DNA of 64,000 bases from Oribacterium sinus (GCF_014202695.1 NZ_JACHHH010000005.1:93790-157789); one strand, 5' to 3'. Counted from the stretch's first letter, positions 17,326 to 27,062 are shown. The notes: generated by a model not told the origin, from the sequence alone. A program made the numbers and translations.

Positions 17326-18528
17326 TTAAGTCCTCTTTATCCACTTTCCATTGGTAAAGTCGGGAATGGCCACCGGCTGTCCCCCAAGAGCAATGGACTC
17401 CTCCGCCAGAGCGGTAATGCTCATCCAGCTGGCCATATCATATACATCAATAGGCATAGGCAAGTCTTCCTGAAGACAGCGAACAAAGTCAGAGAAAATC
17501 AGGTAGTCCATGCCTCCATGTCCCTTCTTCACCCCCGCCTTGAGATATTCTCTCCACACAGGATGCTCATATTTTTCCCGGAAACGCTCCACATTTCCCC
17601 ACTGCTTCTTCCATTCAAAATGATCCTTTGCCCCCTCATCTCCATCCAGGAAAATGGAAGCATTATCCTCCATATACATCCCCTTGGTGCCCTGTACAGT
17701 AAAGCCCCGGGAATAGGCTCTGGGCAGGGTGGTATCCAGCGTTAGCAAAATGCTTTCCCCGTTACTGCATTTGATGATGGTATTCACCACATCTCCCTGC
17801 TGAAAAACGGTATTTTGTAGCGCCTTGTCTTCCGGCTTCTTTTCCTTAATATATTCTCTAAGTCCTGCCGCCTTGGAAGCCATGGAGCAAAGGCTTAGCA
17901 TACGATTTCCCCGGTTGATATGCAGCACCTTGGCAATGGGGCCAAGCTCATGGGTAGGATAATTTTCCGTATTTCGATGAATATAATTGTCCAGACGGTA
18001 ATGGCGATTTTCCTTTCCAAAGGAGATTTCTTCCCGCAAATCATGCTTGTATCCACCCTCACAATGCACGATTTCTCCCAGTACCCCTTCCTCTGCCATA
18101 CGATAAACCATCATCTCGTCTCTGCCATAGACACAGTTTTCCATAAACATGATGGGAGTCTTCGTTTCTTCATAGCAATCCACCAGCTTCCAGCACTCCG
18201 ACAGGGTATAGGCTCCCCCTACCTCGGAGGCCACCGCCTTTCCTGCCCGCATGGCCGCCATGGCTATTTCACTGTGGGTATCCCAGGAAGCACAAATCAA
18301 GACAGCATCCAGCTCCTCCATGGAAAGCATTTCCCTATAGTCGGAAAAGGTCTTCGGTCTTTCTCTTCCCATCTCCACAAGGGCATTGGCCACCTCCTCC
18401 TGCCGATCCCTATAAACATCACAAAGGGCAATAAAATCCACATCCGGATGCTCGGAATACACATTTTTTACTAAGTCTGCCCCTCTTTGTCCAAGTCCGA
18501 TTACCCCAAGCTTCACTTTCTTTCCCAT
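17326..18528 (-). CDS. Gfo/Idh/MocA family oxidoreductase
   Basis: 400 residues. The N-terminal Rossmann domain starts with GVIGLGQRG (residues 8-16) and LCDVYRDR. In place of the usual EKP motif there is AGKAVASEVGGAYTL, as in the GH109-like and uncharacterised branches of the family. The C-terminal half is the alpha/beta substrate domain, with CSNGESILLTLDT and a basic HKHDL-type stretch. Such enzymes oxidise or reduce sugars, inositols or sugar acids with NAD(P). It stands alone between the opp operon terminator and the choline-binding protein gene, so the substrate cannot be deduced. Start ATG at 18528 follows AAAGGA. Confidence 0.85.
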   Translation of the reverse strand: MGKKVKLGVIGLGQRGADLVKNVYSEHPDVDFIALCDVYRDRQEEVANALVEMGRERPKTFSDYREMLSMEELDAVLICASWDTHSEIAMAAMRAGKAVASEVGGAYTLSECWKLVDCYEETKTPIMFMENCVYGRDEMMVYRMAEEGVLGEIVHCEGGYKHDLREEISFGKENRHYRLDNYIHRNTENYPTHELGPIAKVLHINRGNRMLSLCSMASKAAGLREYIKEKKPEDKALQNTVFQQGDVVNTIIKCSNGESILLTLDTTLPRAYSRGFTVQGTKGMYMEDNASIFLDGDEGAKDHFEWKKQWGNVERFREKYEHPVWREYLKAGVKKGHGGMDYLIFSDFVRCLQEDLPMPIDVYDMASWMSITALAEESIALGGQPVAIPDFTNGKWIKRT

Positions 18529-18692
18529 AAGCTATCCTTTCCCGCCGTAATATCGCGCCATTTGTCCTAATTCTATCCATCATTCTATCACGATTCCATT
18601 TCAGAAAGCTTTCCCCAATGAATAAAAGATTTTCACTATCGCATACAGAAACCCCTGCCCGGGAAAGCATATCCGAACTATCTTTTTTCAAC

Positions 18693-18738
18693 AAAAAAGT
18701 ACAGTAGTAGGCACACAAATACCATCACTACTGCACTT
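18693..18738 (-). terminator. Terminator of the opp operon
   Basis: AGTGCAGTAGT pairs with ACTACTGTACT (one wobble) around a 17-base loop and is followed by six T on the minus strand, 15 bp after the oppF stop. Confidence 0.8.
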
Positions 18739-18753
18739 TCATTATAAAACGGT

Positions 18754-19791
18754 TTAACTCTTCACAGCTCCGTCATCATACAAATGACAGCAAACCTTAT
18801 GCCCATTGCCCATATCCTTTTCTTCCGGCACCTTACTCTTACAGATCTCCATACACTGGCTGCAACGGGTATGGAACTTACAGCCCTCAGGAGGGTTCGC
18901 CGGGGAAGGAATACTTCCTTCCAAAATAATACGATTCATCTTAGCCTCCGGATCAGGAATCGGAATCGCGGAGAACAAAGCCTTGGTATAGGGGTGGAGA
19001 GGATTGGCAAAGATATCCTCCGTATTTCCGAACTCCACCAGATTTCCAAGATACATGACTCCCACCGTATCCGCAATATGCTCAACCACGGATAAGTCAT
19101 GGGAAATAAAGAGGTAGGTCAGCTTATACTTTTCCTGTAAATCCTTCAAAAGGTTGATAATCTGCGCCTGAATGGATACGTCCAAGGCGGATACCGGCTC
19201 ATCACATACCACAAACTCCGGATTTAAGGCCAAGGCTCTGGCAATACAGATTCTCTGTCTTTGTCCACCGGAGAACTCATGGGGATAACGGCCCTTATGG
19301 AAGGGCTGCAAACCGCAGTTATCCATAATGCGGTCAATATAATCCTCGTATTCCTCCTTGGGAACCAGATGATGCTCCTTTACCGCTTCTCCGATGATTT
19401 CTCCTACAGGAAGTCTGGGAGAAAGGGATGAGAAGGGATCCTGGAAGATAATCTGCATCTTGGTACGCAGTTCGTTTAACTCGGATTTGGGAATATTGTA
19501 AACCTCTTTTCCGTTAAACAGCACATCTCCCGCTGTCTTCTCTCCGCTTAAACGCAGGATGGTTCTTCCTGTGGTGGTCTTTCCGCAACCGGACTCTCCC
19601 ACCAGCCCCATGGTGCTTCCTCTTTTGATGGAAAAGGAAACGCCGTCAATGGCCTTTACCTGTCCCACCACCGTATTAAAGAAGCCTCCTCTAATGGGGA
19701 AGTATTTCTTTAAGCCACGGACTTCTAAAATATTGTCTTCATTTTCCCGGACAGTCTTAGCTTCTGTATCCTTTAAAATGCTATTTTCCAT
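18754..19791 (-). CDS. oppF: Oligopeptide ABC transporter ATP-binding protein OppF
   Basis: 345 residues. Walker A GESGCGKTT, signature FSGGQRQR and Walker B FVVCDEPVSALD are intact. The C-terminal oligo/dipeptide extension carries the cysteine-rich FHTRCSQCMEIC segment, which binds an iron-sulfur cluster in some relatives. It pairs with OppD to power peptide import. Its ATG overlaps the oppD stop by one base (TAATG), so translation is coupled. Confidence 0.95.
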   Translation of the reverse strand: MENSILKDTEAKTVRENEDNILEVRGLKKYFPIRGGFFNTVVGQVKAIDGVSFSIKRGSTMGLVGESGCGKTTTGRTILRLSGEKTAGDVLFNGKEVYNIPKSELNELRTKMQIIFQDPFSSLSPRLPVGEIIGEAVKEHHLVPKEEYEDYIDRIMDNCGLQPFHKGRYPHEFSGGQRQRICIARALALNPEFVVCDEPVSALDVSIQAQIINLLKDLQEKYKLTYLFISHDLSVVEHIADTVGVMYLGNLVEFGNTEDIFANPLHPYTKALFSAIPIPDPEAKMNRIILEGSIPSPANPPEGCKFHTRCSQCMEICKSKVPEEKDMGNGHKVCCHLYDDGAVKS

Positions 19792-20930
19792 TATTTCCTC
19801 GCTTCCTCATCATACAGGTAGCAGCTTACTCTGTGGGTCTCGGAGAGGCTGATTTCTCCGGGATAAGCCCCGTCACAGCAGCCCTTCCGCTTGTCACAAC
19901 GATCTCGGAAGTAGCAATAATTCGGCATGTTAATGGGGTTTGGCACCTTTCCGGGAATGGAATAGAGCTTATCCACATGCTTTCCTACCACAGGCTTGGA
20001 AGCCATCAGACCGATGGTATAGGGGTGAGAAGGATTGGAAAAGATTTCCTTTGCCGTTCCCGCCTCTACCACACGACCGGAATACATAACCACTACATAG
20101 TCCGCCATTTCCGCAATTACTCCAAGGTCATGGGTAATCAGCATAATGGAGGAGTTAATCTTGTCCTTTAAGCCTCGTAACAAATCCAGAATCTGGGCCT
20201 GAATGGTTACGTCCAAGGCTGTTGTAGGCTCATCCGCAATAATCAGCTTGGGGGAGCAGGCCAGAGCCATGGCGATTACGATACGCTGACGCATACCGCC
20301 GGAAAGCTCGTGGGGATACATATTGTAAACGCCCTCACTGTTGGCAATGCCCACCATTTCCAAAAGCTCAATGGTACGCTTCTTCGCCGCCTCTTTTGTT
20401 TCATAACCGCTCTTATGGAACAAAAGCACCTCATCCACCTGGTCTCCGATTTTGAAAACCGGATTTAAGGAGGTCATAGGCTCCTGGAAAATCATGGACA
20501 TAAAGTTTCCCCGAAGGTGCTGCATCACTGTCTCAGGGGTCTTGGTAATGTCGTAAACCTTATCTCCAGTATTTAAGCGAATGGCTCCGTCCACAATCTG
20601 TCCCTGAGGCCGCTGTAAAAGCTGCATCAGAGAAAGGCTGGTTACGGATTTTCCGCAACCGGACTCTCCCACTACCCCCACGGTTTTTCCCATAGGAACG
20701 GAAAAGCTCACGGAATCCACACTCTTTACCGTTCCGGCATCCGTGTAGAAATAGGTCCGAAGATTCTCAAACTCCACCGTATTCTCCGGATTCTTCATCT
20801 CCGTCAAATACTCTGATTCCGGGACATTTTTCCGCTTCCGCTTTTTCTCTAAGGCAGCGGTGATTTTTCTATTTTCTTTCGATATCCTCCGGGATTCTTT
20901 ACCGGAGAGATAACCGTCTTCTCTTGCCAT
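19791..20930 (-). CDS. oppD: Oligopeptide ABC transporter ATP-binding protein OppD
   Basis: 379 residues, longer at the N-terminus than most OppD (about 330) because of a basic 50-residue leader. Walker A GESGCGKSV, signature LSGGMRQR and Walker B LIIADEPTTALD are present, with the C-terminal cysteine-containing FRDRCDKRKGCC element. The start has GAGGAT upstream. It lies fourth in the oppABCDF order and hydrolyses ATP together with OppF. Confidence 0.95.
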   Translation of the reverse strand: MAREDGYLSGKESRRISKENRKITAALEKKRKRKNVPESEYLTEMKNPENTVEFENLRTYFYTDAGTVKSVDSVSFSVPMGKTVGVVGESGCGKSVTSLSLMQLLQRPQGQIVDGAIRLNTGDKVYDITKTPETVMQHLRGNFMSMIFQEPMTSLNPVFKIGDQVDEVLLFHKSGYETKEAAKKRTIELLEMVGIANSEGVYNMYPHELSGGMRQRIVIAMALACSPKLIIADEPTTALDVTIQAQILDLLRGLKDKINSSIMLITHDLGVIAEMADYVVVMYSGRVVEAGTAKEIFSNPSHPYTIGLMASKPVVGKHVDKLYSIPGKVPNPINMPNYCYFRDRCDKRKGCCDGAYPGEISLSETHRVSCYLYDEEARK

Positions 20931-21004
20931 TTTCTATCCTCAACTTATCTTCCTACAGCTTTCCAAGGCAAATGCCGGAAAGCATGATTTTTTACCGAAA
21001 CCTT

Positions 21005-22606
21005 TTATCGCTTCATCTTCGGGTCAAAGGCATCTCGCAAGCCGTCTCCCACCAGGTTAAAGGCCAACACGGTAAGCAATAGGCAGACACCGGCAGGAAT
21101 CCAAATGAAGAGATAGTTACTTAAGACATAGGTATTGTTAACATCGTTAATGATATTTCCCCAGGAAGCAAAGGGGAACTTTACACCAAGTCCCAGGAAG
21201 GACAATACCGCCTCTGTCAAAATTACGCCTCCCAAACTCATGGTACAGGTAACAATGAGCTGAGGAATAACGTTTGGTAAAAGGTGTCGGAAGATTCGGT
21301 TTACGGGCTTAATGCCTGTAGCCTCCGCCGCAGTCATAAATTCCTGCTCTCTTAAAGTAAGAATCTGTCCACGCACCAATCTGGTGATGGAAGGCCAACC
21401 GAAAAATCCCAGAATAATCATCAGGTAAAACATACGAATCTGGGGATCCACTCTCATCGCATCCATAGCCGCACCGATGATGATGTAGATTGGAATGGTG
21501 GGAATGCAGTAGAAAATATCCACAATTCTCATGATTAAGGAATCAATCCAGCCTCCGAAATATCCGGAAATACCGCCCAGAAGCATTCCCAAAACGGTTT
21601 CGATAATCACAACTACGAAGCCGATATAAAGAGAAACTCTTCCGCCGTACATCAGTCTGGTCAACATATCCATACCGTTCTTATCGGTTCCCAGAGGATG
21701 GGCCTTGCTGGGTGGAGAATAAGAGTCATAGACCATCTGCTCTCTGCTTTGCAGAATATTATAGGTTTTGGAGGTGGCATCATATTCCATGGTATAGTTT
21801 GCCTCTACTCCGTCATCGTCGGTAAAGCTAAAACTGGTAGCTCCCGCCTGAATCTGCTCCAGAAGCTCTTCCTTAAACTTCTGGGAGAAGGTCACATCGC
21901 TCATAATGGCATTTACCACATAGCGGCTGGCATAGGCATAAGCTGTTCCGTCCTTTGTTACGGTTCCATCCTCGGAAAGGGTGTAACTGCTGCCCCCCTC
22001 CGTAAATTCCTTTTCTCCGTTCGTCAAGGCCTTTAAAATGCTTAGCTGCTCCGCAAAAGGAATCTGTCCTTCCCCGGAAACGGAAGTCACGGTATCCACT
22101 GCCGCAAAGGCTACCGGGTCAGAGCTCCCCTTCTTGCTAATGATATAGAAGTCTTTTCCCGCCTCTTCATAGCTGTAGTCTACGCCTCCTGCGGCAAACT
22201 CTGTCAGCTTCTTTCCCTTGGCCAATACGAACTGGGCCTGGGCAAGAGCAGGGAAGCTATCCTTTTCCGCCTGCTGATAACGAAGCTCCGTGTTTACCTT
22301 AACGCCGGCATACTTCTGGCTTTGGCTGTCCTTACGGTAGAAAAGTTGAGACTCTCCGTAGGGCATTAGGGCTCCTCCTAAGAAAGAGAAAAGAAACATG
22401 AAAATCAAAACCACCATGCCCAAAACCGCAATACGATTTCGGAAAAAACGCTTTGCCACCATTGCTCCGGGGGAGAGGGTTTTGACGCGTCGGTCATCAC
22501 TTAAAGAATATTCAGCATTCTTCGATGCATTAGCATCGCTATACTCTTCCGTATTCTGCACAGTTTCTTGTGTAGTTTTATCTACAGAATTTTCTAAATC
22601 AGACAT
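21005..22606 (-). CDS. oppC: Oligopeptide ABC transporter permease OppC with large extracytoplasmic insertion
   Basis: 533 residues from the ATG at 22606, which has GGAGGGG 5 bases upstream; a TTG 24 bases earlier is a poorer start. OppC is normally about 300 residues. Here TM1 (about 62-85) is followed by some 210 extra residues before the conserved YGGRVSLYIGFV segment; they are beta-rich with repeated Tyr/Thr/Gly motifs and should sit outside the membrane. The remaining TM2-TM6 and the EAA loop (EQEFMTAAEATGI) are normal. The insertion may contact the substrate-binding lipoprotein. It follows oppB by 16 bp. Confidence 0.92.
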   Translation of the reverse strand: MSDLENSVDKTTQETVQNTEEYSDANASKNAEYSLSDDRRVKTLSPGAMVAKRFFRNRIAVLGMVVLIFMFLFSFLGGALMPYGESQLFYRKDSQSQKYAGVKVNTELRYQQAEKDSFPALAQAQFVLAKGKKLTEFAAGGVDYSYEEAGKDFYIISKKGSSDPVAFAAVDTVTSVSGEGQIPFAEQLSILKALTNGEKEFTEGGSSYTLSEDGTVTKDGTAYAYASRYVVNAIMSDVTFSQKFKEELLEQIQAGATSFSFTDDDGVEANYTMEYDATSKTYNILQSREQMVYDSYSPPSKAHPLGTDKNGMDMLTRLMYGGRVSLYIGFVVVIIETVLGMLLGGISGYFGGWIDSLIMRIVDIFYCIPTIPIYIIIGAAMDAMRVDPQIRMFYLMIILGFFGWPSITRLVRGQILTLREQEFMTAAEATGIKPVNRIFRHLLPNVIPQLIVTCTMSLGGVILTEAVLSFLGLGVKFPFASWGNIINDVNNTYVLSNYLFIWIPAGVCLLLTVLAFNLVGDGLRDAFDPKMKR

Positions 22607-22622
22607 CTTTTCCCCTCCTTTC

Positions 22623-23609
22623 CTAATCAATGCGAACTCGAGGATCTACCACGGCATATAAAATATCCGTTAGCAGGTTTCCAATCAAGGTCAAAACGGC
22701 AATAAACACTAAGTAAAACATGGAGAACGGAATGTCTCCCGAAATCATAGCCTGATAAGAGGTGTAGCCGATTCCCGGAATGGAAAAGAGCTGCTCCGTA
22801 ATCATGGCTCCGGAAAATAATCCGGGAAGAGAGGTACCCCAGATGGTTACCAGCGTAATCAAAGTATTTCTGAAGGCATGATGATAGATTACCCGTCCCT
22901 CGGAAAGTCCCTTCGCTCTTGCCGTACGGATATAATCCGAATTTAATACCTCCAGCATATTGGTACGAATATATCGCATATACGCTCCGATGCTGGCAAT
23001 CAGAAGGGTAAGAATCGGTAAAATCAGGTGTAAAGCAATATCCATCTTCTTTCCGCTTGGAGAAAGAATATCGTAATTTCTTCCCACCAGTCCGCCTAAG
23101 TCGAACCATTGTAATTTCACGGAAAATACCAGCTTCAAAAGAGAAGCTGTGAAGAAGGTGGGAAGGGAAATTCCTGCCAAAGCTACGATAGAAATCACAT
23201 TATCCTGCCAGGAATACTGCTTGGTTGCCGCAATAATGCCCAAGGGCACGGAAATCGCAAATTCCAAAACCATAACCACAAAGCTCATGATAAAGGAAAT
23301 ACCCACTACCTCTTTAAATTTCTGGGTAACCGGCACGGTATACTTCCAGCTGTCTCCAAAGTCTCCTCGAAGTGCCTTGCCCAACCAGGCAAAGAATCCG
23401 GGCACAATGCCCTTGTCCATACCGTAAGTAGCCTCCAACTGCTGCATCCACTCTTCAAAGCTTTTGGAGCCGGGCTGTTGAGACTTCTGTCTGGCGATCT
23501 GCTCCAAATAGGAGGTTGGTAAAGATCGCATTAAAATATAAAGCAAGAAAGATACGATAAACAGAATCACTACGGACCATAATAATCGTTTGATAATATA
23601 CTTTTTCAC
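22623..23609 (-). CDS. oppB: Oligopeptide ABC transporter permease OppB
   Basis: 328 residues, standard OppB length, with N-terminal TM1, a periplasmic-type loop (residues 30-95), five further TM segments and the EAA coupling loop DYIRTARAKGLSE. With OppC it forms the peptide channel in the membrane. It is separated from oppA by a 100-bp spacer containing a strong hairpin, which may set a lower expression level than for oppA. Confidence 0.95.
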   Translation of the reverse strand: MKKYIIKRLLWSVVILFIVSFLLYILMRSLPTSYLEQIARQKSQQPGSKSFEEWMQQLEATYGMDKGIVPGFFAWLGKALRGDFGDSWKYTVPVTQKFKEVVGISFIMSFVVMVLEFAISVPLGIIAATKQYSWQDNVISIVALAGISLPTFFTASLLKLVFSVKLQWFDLGGLVGRNYDILSPSGKKMDIALHLILPILTLLIASIGAYMRYIRTNMLEVLNSDYIRTARAKGLSEGRVIYHHAFRNTLITLVTIWGTSLPGLFSGAMITEQLFSIPGIGYTSYQAMISGDIPFSMFYLVFIAVLTLIGNLLTDILYAVVDPRVRID

Positions 23610-23635
23610 TGAAAAACCTGCTCTTCCATATCAAG

Positions 23636-23674
23636 AATAGCCGCTTTCCTAAAGTTTCAGGAAATGCGGCTATT
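23636..23674 (-). other. Intercistronic hairpin between oppA and oppB
   Basis: On the minus strand AATAGCCGC and TTTCCT pair with AGGAAA and GCGGCTATT: 15 pairs with one bulged A and an 8-base loop. No T-run follows. Such hairpins downstream of binding-protein genes usually protect the upstream mRNA and reduce downstream expression. Confidence 0.8.
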
Positions 23675-23709
23675 ACCCGAAAAATGTAGACGGAACAATC
23701 CGTTTACTT

Positions 23710-26019
23710 TTACTTTGTTAATTGAAGATTCTCAATCTCGGTATACCACTTATAAAACGGACTCATATCCGGAGTAATGGTATCCACCTGAACACGCTGT
23801 GCAGAGAAAATGGTTACTTCTTTTCTCTGGTAGATTGGTACCTCGCAGGACCAGTCGATAATCTTGTCAAGACAAGCCTTGTACATGGTCTTACGATATT
23901 CCTGGTCGGTAGACTCTCTTGCCTGAAGAATCATAGTATCCAAATCCGCGTCTTCAATCTGGTACATATAGTTGGAACCGCCGGGAGCTGCTCCACCATT
24001 TGCAATATCGGAGTAATACACCTGGAACATATCCGGATCCGGTGTTGCCTGCCAAGCCGCACACCACATCTCTGCCTGCTTAGCCTGAATCTTGTTCCAC
24101 ATATCGGAGCTGTTGGAAATATCGTTAATGCTAAGCTTCATACCGATTTCCGCAAAGGCCTTCTGTGCCTCTGTCAAAATCATAAAGGAGGGGTGGTCTC
24201 CGGTTCCGGAACCGGGAATCATTACCTCATATTCCATCTTTGCTCCTGCAGGAGCTGCAGTAATCTTTCCATCTGCTACAGTGTAGCCTGCCGCCTCTAA
24301 GAATCCTAAAGCCGCCTTCTTTGCTGCTGCATATTTATCCTCATCGGACATTCCGGAGGTATAAATGGGTTCTCCCTTTGCATCCTTGGAGAAAGCAATC
24401 TGATAGCCGTCATCGGTAGGCTGAGGTGCTGCCCAGGAAGTATTAGTAATCGGATAATTAATAATACTTGCTCTATCTCCATAGTAGCTGCTTACCGCAA
24501 GGTCTCTATATACAGAGAAAATGGTGGCAAAGGCACGACGAAGATTCTTGGAAGCTTCACTTCCCGGCTCATTGTTTACAGAAACATTGTGGGTATTGAT
24601 ACCGATATAGCCATAACCTAAGGCATCTACGGCAGAGGTGTAAATCTTATCTCCGGAGATTTCTCCATTGCTGTTTGCCTTCTTAATGGCATCTGCAATT
24701 TCTGTAGTGTACTGTGGATTAGTTACGTCCGTCGTTCCGGTTAATACAGCGTTCACACGGTCAGCCTGTGCAACATAGTTCACCTTCAAACTCTTGGTCT
24801 TCGGTGCGCCGAGATAGTAGTTCTCGTTTGCCTTCATGGAAACCACACCGTTTTCATATTTCTCAAAAACATAGGGACCTGCACCTAAAGGCTGGGTGGT
24901 CTTTGCACGTACACCGCTTAAATCGCCCTTAGGGAAACCGAACTTATTGTTCGCATAGTCATACTGGGCAGGATCTCCATAATAATGTAAAGGAGAAACG
25001 GCAAAGGTAAGCTGATAAATCGTCTGAGCATCCACCTTGGTTGTTATAATACGTACAGAATAATCTCCGGTCTTCTGAATACCGCTGATATTGGGAGCGG
25101 AATTACCGGTTTCCACACCGACTGCGTAATCCTTGTAGCTTTCCATTAACTCGGTAAAGGGAGTTCCTGCACTCTCTGCAGAGCTCATATCTTTTACACT
25201 GCCGTTATACTTTGCCACCATGGCATTGAAGAAATCCATAGCTGTTGCATCTTCCTTCAAGCCTTCATAGCCATAGTTTGCCGCAAATGCCGCTACGGAA
25301 TCCCCTTCCTTATTGCTTCCATTGGCAATCAAGGCATCCTCAATTTCCTTTACAAAGGCCTCTGCAGCCTTCTTGTAATCTGCCCAGAACTTTGTCTGCT
25401 GTTCCTCTGTCCACTTGGAGAAGTCCTTATTGTCCTCTCCTGCAGCCAGAATCAGATTAAAGAGGGGTTCCATACCCTTTCTGTACTCTTCCATACCCTG
25501 AATCGGTAAAGAGTAGATAGAAGCCAATCCGTCATAGGTCGGATCTGAATATACATACATGGAGAAAATCACATCATCAGCAGTTAAAGGCTTACCGTCG
25601 GAGAACTTTACGTCGTCTCTTAAAGTAAAGTCATAATATACAGTTCCGTCTGCATTCTCGGTAACTGCCAGGTCGGAAATTCCCTTATAGGTGTATTCCT
25701 TACCGTTATACTCCTTGGTCTCCCCTTCAATCCCCTTGTAAATAATGGCACCGCTACGATCTGAGTTTAAGAGAGTAGTCGCAGTTAAATTTGCTACATC
25801 CTGATCCTGTACAGTCTCCGCAAAGAACATAGAAAACTTCGCACTAAACTCATCCTGAGCAAAAACCAAGGAACCGTCGGTATTGCCGGCAGCTTCTTGA
25901 CCGCTTTCGCCCTGAGCCTTTGTTCCATCCTCCGCTTTCTTGGGAGAACATCCTGCCAATGCGGAAAACGCCATCACTGATGCAAGCAGTGATGCCATAA
26001 TCGCTTTTCTTTTCTTCAT
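23710..26019 (-). CDS. oppA: Oligopeptide-binding lipoprotein OppA
   Basis: 769 residues, a family 5 extracellular solute-binding protein. The lipobox is LAGC with the lipidated cysteine at 24, followed by a short charged linker. Typical elements include FTLRDDVKFSDGKPLTADDVIFS and a C-terminal CAAWQATPDPDMFQVYY-like region. Most OppA proteins have 540-600 residues; an insertion of about 130 residues around 175-310 (rich in Glu/Lys/Ala) accounts for the excess. It captures peptides outside the cell for OppBCDF. AAAGGAGG precedes the ATG, in keeping with high expression of the first gene of the operon. Confidence 0.93.
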   Translation of the reverse strand: MKKRKAIMASLLASVMAFSALAGCSPKKAEDGTKAQGESGQEAAGNTDGSLVFAQDEFSAKFSMFFAETVQDQDVANLTATTLLNSDRSGAIIYKGIEGETKEYNGKEYTYKGISDLAVTENADGTVYYDFTLRDDVKFSDGKPLTADDVIFSMYVYSDPTYDGLASIYSLPIQGMEEYRKGMEPLFNLILAAGEDNKDFSKWTEEQQTKFWADYKKAAEAFVKEIEDALIANGSNKEGDSVAAFAANYGYEGLKEDATAMDFFNAMVAKYNGSVKDMSSAESAGTPFTELMESYKDYAVGVETGNSAPNISGIQKTGDYSVRIITTKVDAQTIYQLTFAVSPLHYYGDPAQYDYANNKFGFPKGDLSGVRAKTTQPLGAGPYVFEKYENGVVSMKANENYYLGAPKTKSLKVNYVAQADRVNAVLTGTTDVTNPQYTTEIADAIKKANSNGEISGDKIYTSAVDALGYGYIGINTHNVSVNNEPGSEASKNLRRAFATIFSVYRDLAVSSYYGDRASIINYPITNTSWAAPQPTDDGYQIAFSKDAKGEPIYTSGMSDEDKYAAAKKAALGFLEAAGYTVADGKITAAPAGAKMEYEVMIPGSGTGDHPSFMILTEAQKAFAEIGMKLSINDISNSSDMWNKIQAKQAEMWCAAWQATPDPDMFQVYYSDIANGGAAPGGSNYMYQIEDADLDTMILQARESTDQEYRKTMYKACLDKIIDWSCEVPIYQRKEVTIFSAQRVQVDTITPDMSPFYKWYTEIENLQLTK

Positions 26020-26068
26020 TCTACTTCCTCCTTTTAGTAATTTCTTGGCTTCCTTTCAAACTGCATTT

Positions 26069-26617
26069 TCATTCATTATAGCTTGTTCTTTCCTCCATTT
26101 TCCAAGAAGAAAAGCTCTGTTTTAACTTCCGCCAAAACAGAATAGAAGAAACGAAATATCCCAAAACCAAAGCTAAAACCATAACTTCGCCTAAAAGCCC
26201 TCCATCTCTTCCCCCTCTTAGGAGATAAATCCCTTGGAATAGAAGAAGGATGCCCGCGAAAAGGAAGGAAAGAACTACATTTCCCTCCAAAGGGATAAAG
26301 CTTTTTTGATAGGTCCATCCGTCCACGGTGCCTTCCTTCCGAAGATATCCTAAGAATCGAACTGAGGCCAAAAACACCTGGATAATGCACATCCCATAGG
26401 GTAGGGTTAGAAAAAGTTTGTGGGATAAAGCCGGCTTCGAGAAAAATCCCGGAATCAAGAGAAAAGGAAGTTGAAAGAAATAGCAGGCAATTAAAAGCCG
26501 TTTTTCTTTTCTTTGCAGTTCCAAAGGCCGTATATCTTTATACAGCTTCTTTCTGGCTTCATCTGCCTCTTTGGAAAGAACGCCGCCTTTTCCATAGGGC
26601 GTCCTAAACATTCCCAT
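26069..26617 (-). CDS. Small membrane protein of unknown function
   Basis: 182 residues, no family recognised. A charged N-terminal 40 residues (EADEARKKLYKDIRPLELQRKEKR) is followed by four hydrophobic helices at about 42-60, 70-90, 112-130 and 142-162, and a short basic C-terminus. GGAGG lies 8 bases before the ATG. It precedes oppA, but the operon promoter begins within its end, so co-function is uncertain. Confidence 0.65.
   Translation of the reverse strand: MGMFRTPYGKGGVLSKEADEARKKLYKDIRPLELQRKEKRLLIACYFFQLPFLLIPGFFSKPALSHKLFLTLPYGMCIIQVFLASVRFLGYLRKEGTVDGWTYQKSFIPLEGNVVLSFLFAGILLLFQGIYLLRGGRDGGLLGEVMVLALVLGYFVSSILFWRKLKQSFSSWKMEERTSYNE
26075..26080 (-). promoter_or_regulatory. Probable -10 box of the opp operon
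   Basis: TATAAT on the minus strand, 55 bp upstream of the oppA ATG. A TTGGAA lies 19 bp further upstream as a weak -35. The promoter lies inside the last codons of the preceding membrane-protein gene. Confidence 0.5.
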
Positions 26618-27062
26618 GCTATTTCCTCCATAGTTTCGGCTTTTCTTGATTATCAGTCTTTTTTTTGATTCTTAGTCTTTTTTCTTGATTCTTAGTCTTT
26701 TTCCTTGCTGGCTGTTCCATCCTATAATGAAAAAGTATTGTGATCTCCTGAAGCTCATTTTTTCTCACTAAATCAGTTCATGATTTGAAAATAAGAAAAT
26801 TCTTTGTTTCTCACAATATTTTAACCCATAGCTTACCTGTATTTTTATGCTACGTCAATTATATTTATAGAATAAGAGATATTCCTAATTATTTTTTCTT
26901 TCTTATTTTGCCAATTTTATTTATAGAAGCATTATCATTTTTTTACATTTTGATATTCCATTTTTCTATAAGCTCTCTATCTTTTATTTTGTTTTAGAAA
27001 TATTACTCAGTAATCTTCCTGAGTCCTTATGCAAATACGCCAGTTTTTACGCTTTAGACATT
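26618..27062. other. A/T-rich intergenic region with tandem repeats, no gene
   Basis: 445 bases between the small membrane protein and the ribosomal operon terminator. The part near the gene holds a tandem array. The rest, about 26750-27050, is strikingly A/T-rich compared with the surroundings. A 70-codon plus-strand frame here encodes only a low-complexity hydrophobic string without a ribosome site and is not accepted as a gene. Confidence 0.7.
26645..26708. repeat. Three 20-21-bp tandem repeats upstream of the membrane protein
   Basis: Three copies of TTGATT(C/A)T(T/C)AGTCTTTTTT(C) follow one another about 30-90 bp upstream of the start at 26617. Confidence 0.85.

Noticed and set aside
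26785-26997. 70-codon hydrophobic plus-strand frame
   Set aside because: A/T-rich low-complexity sequence, no ribosome site, no similarity.
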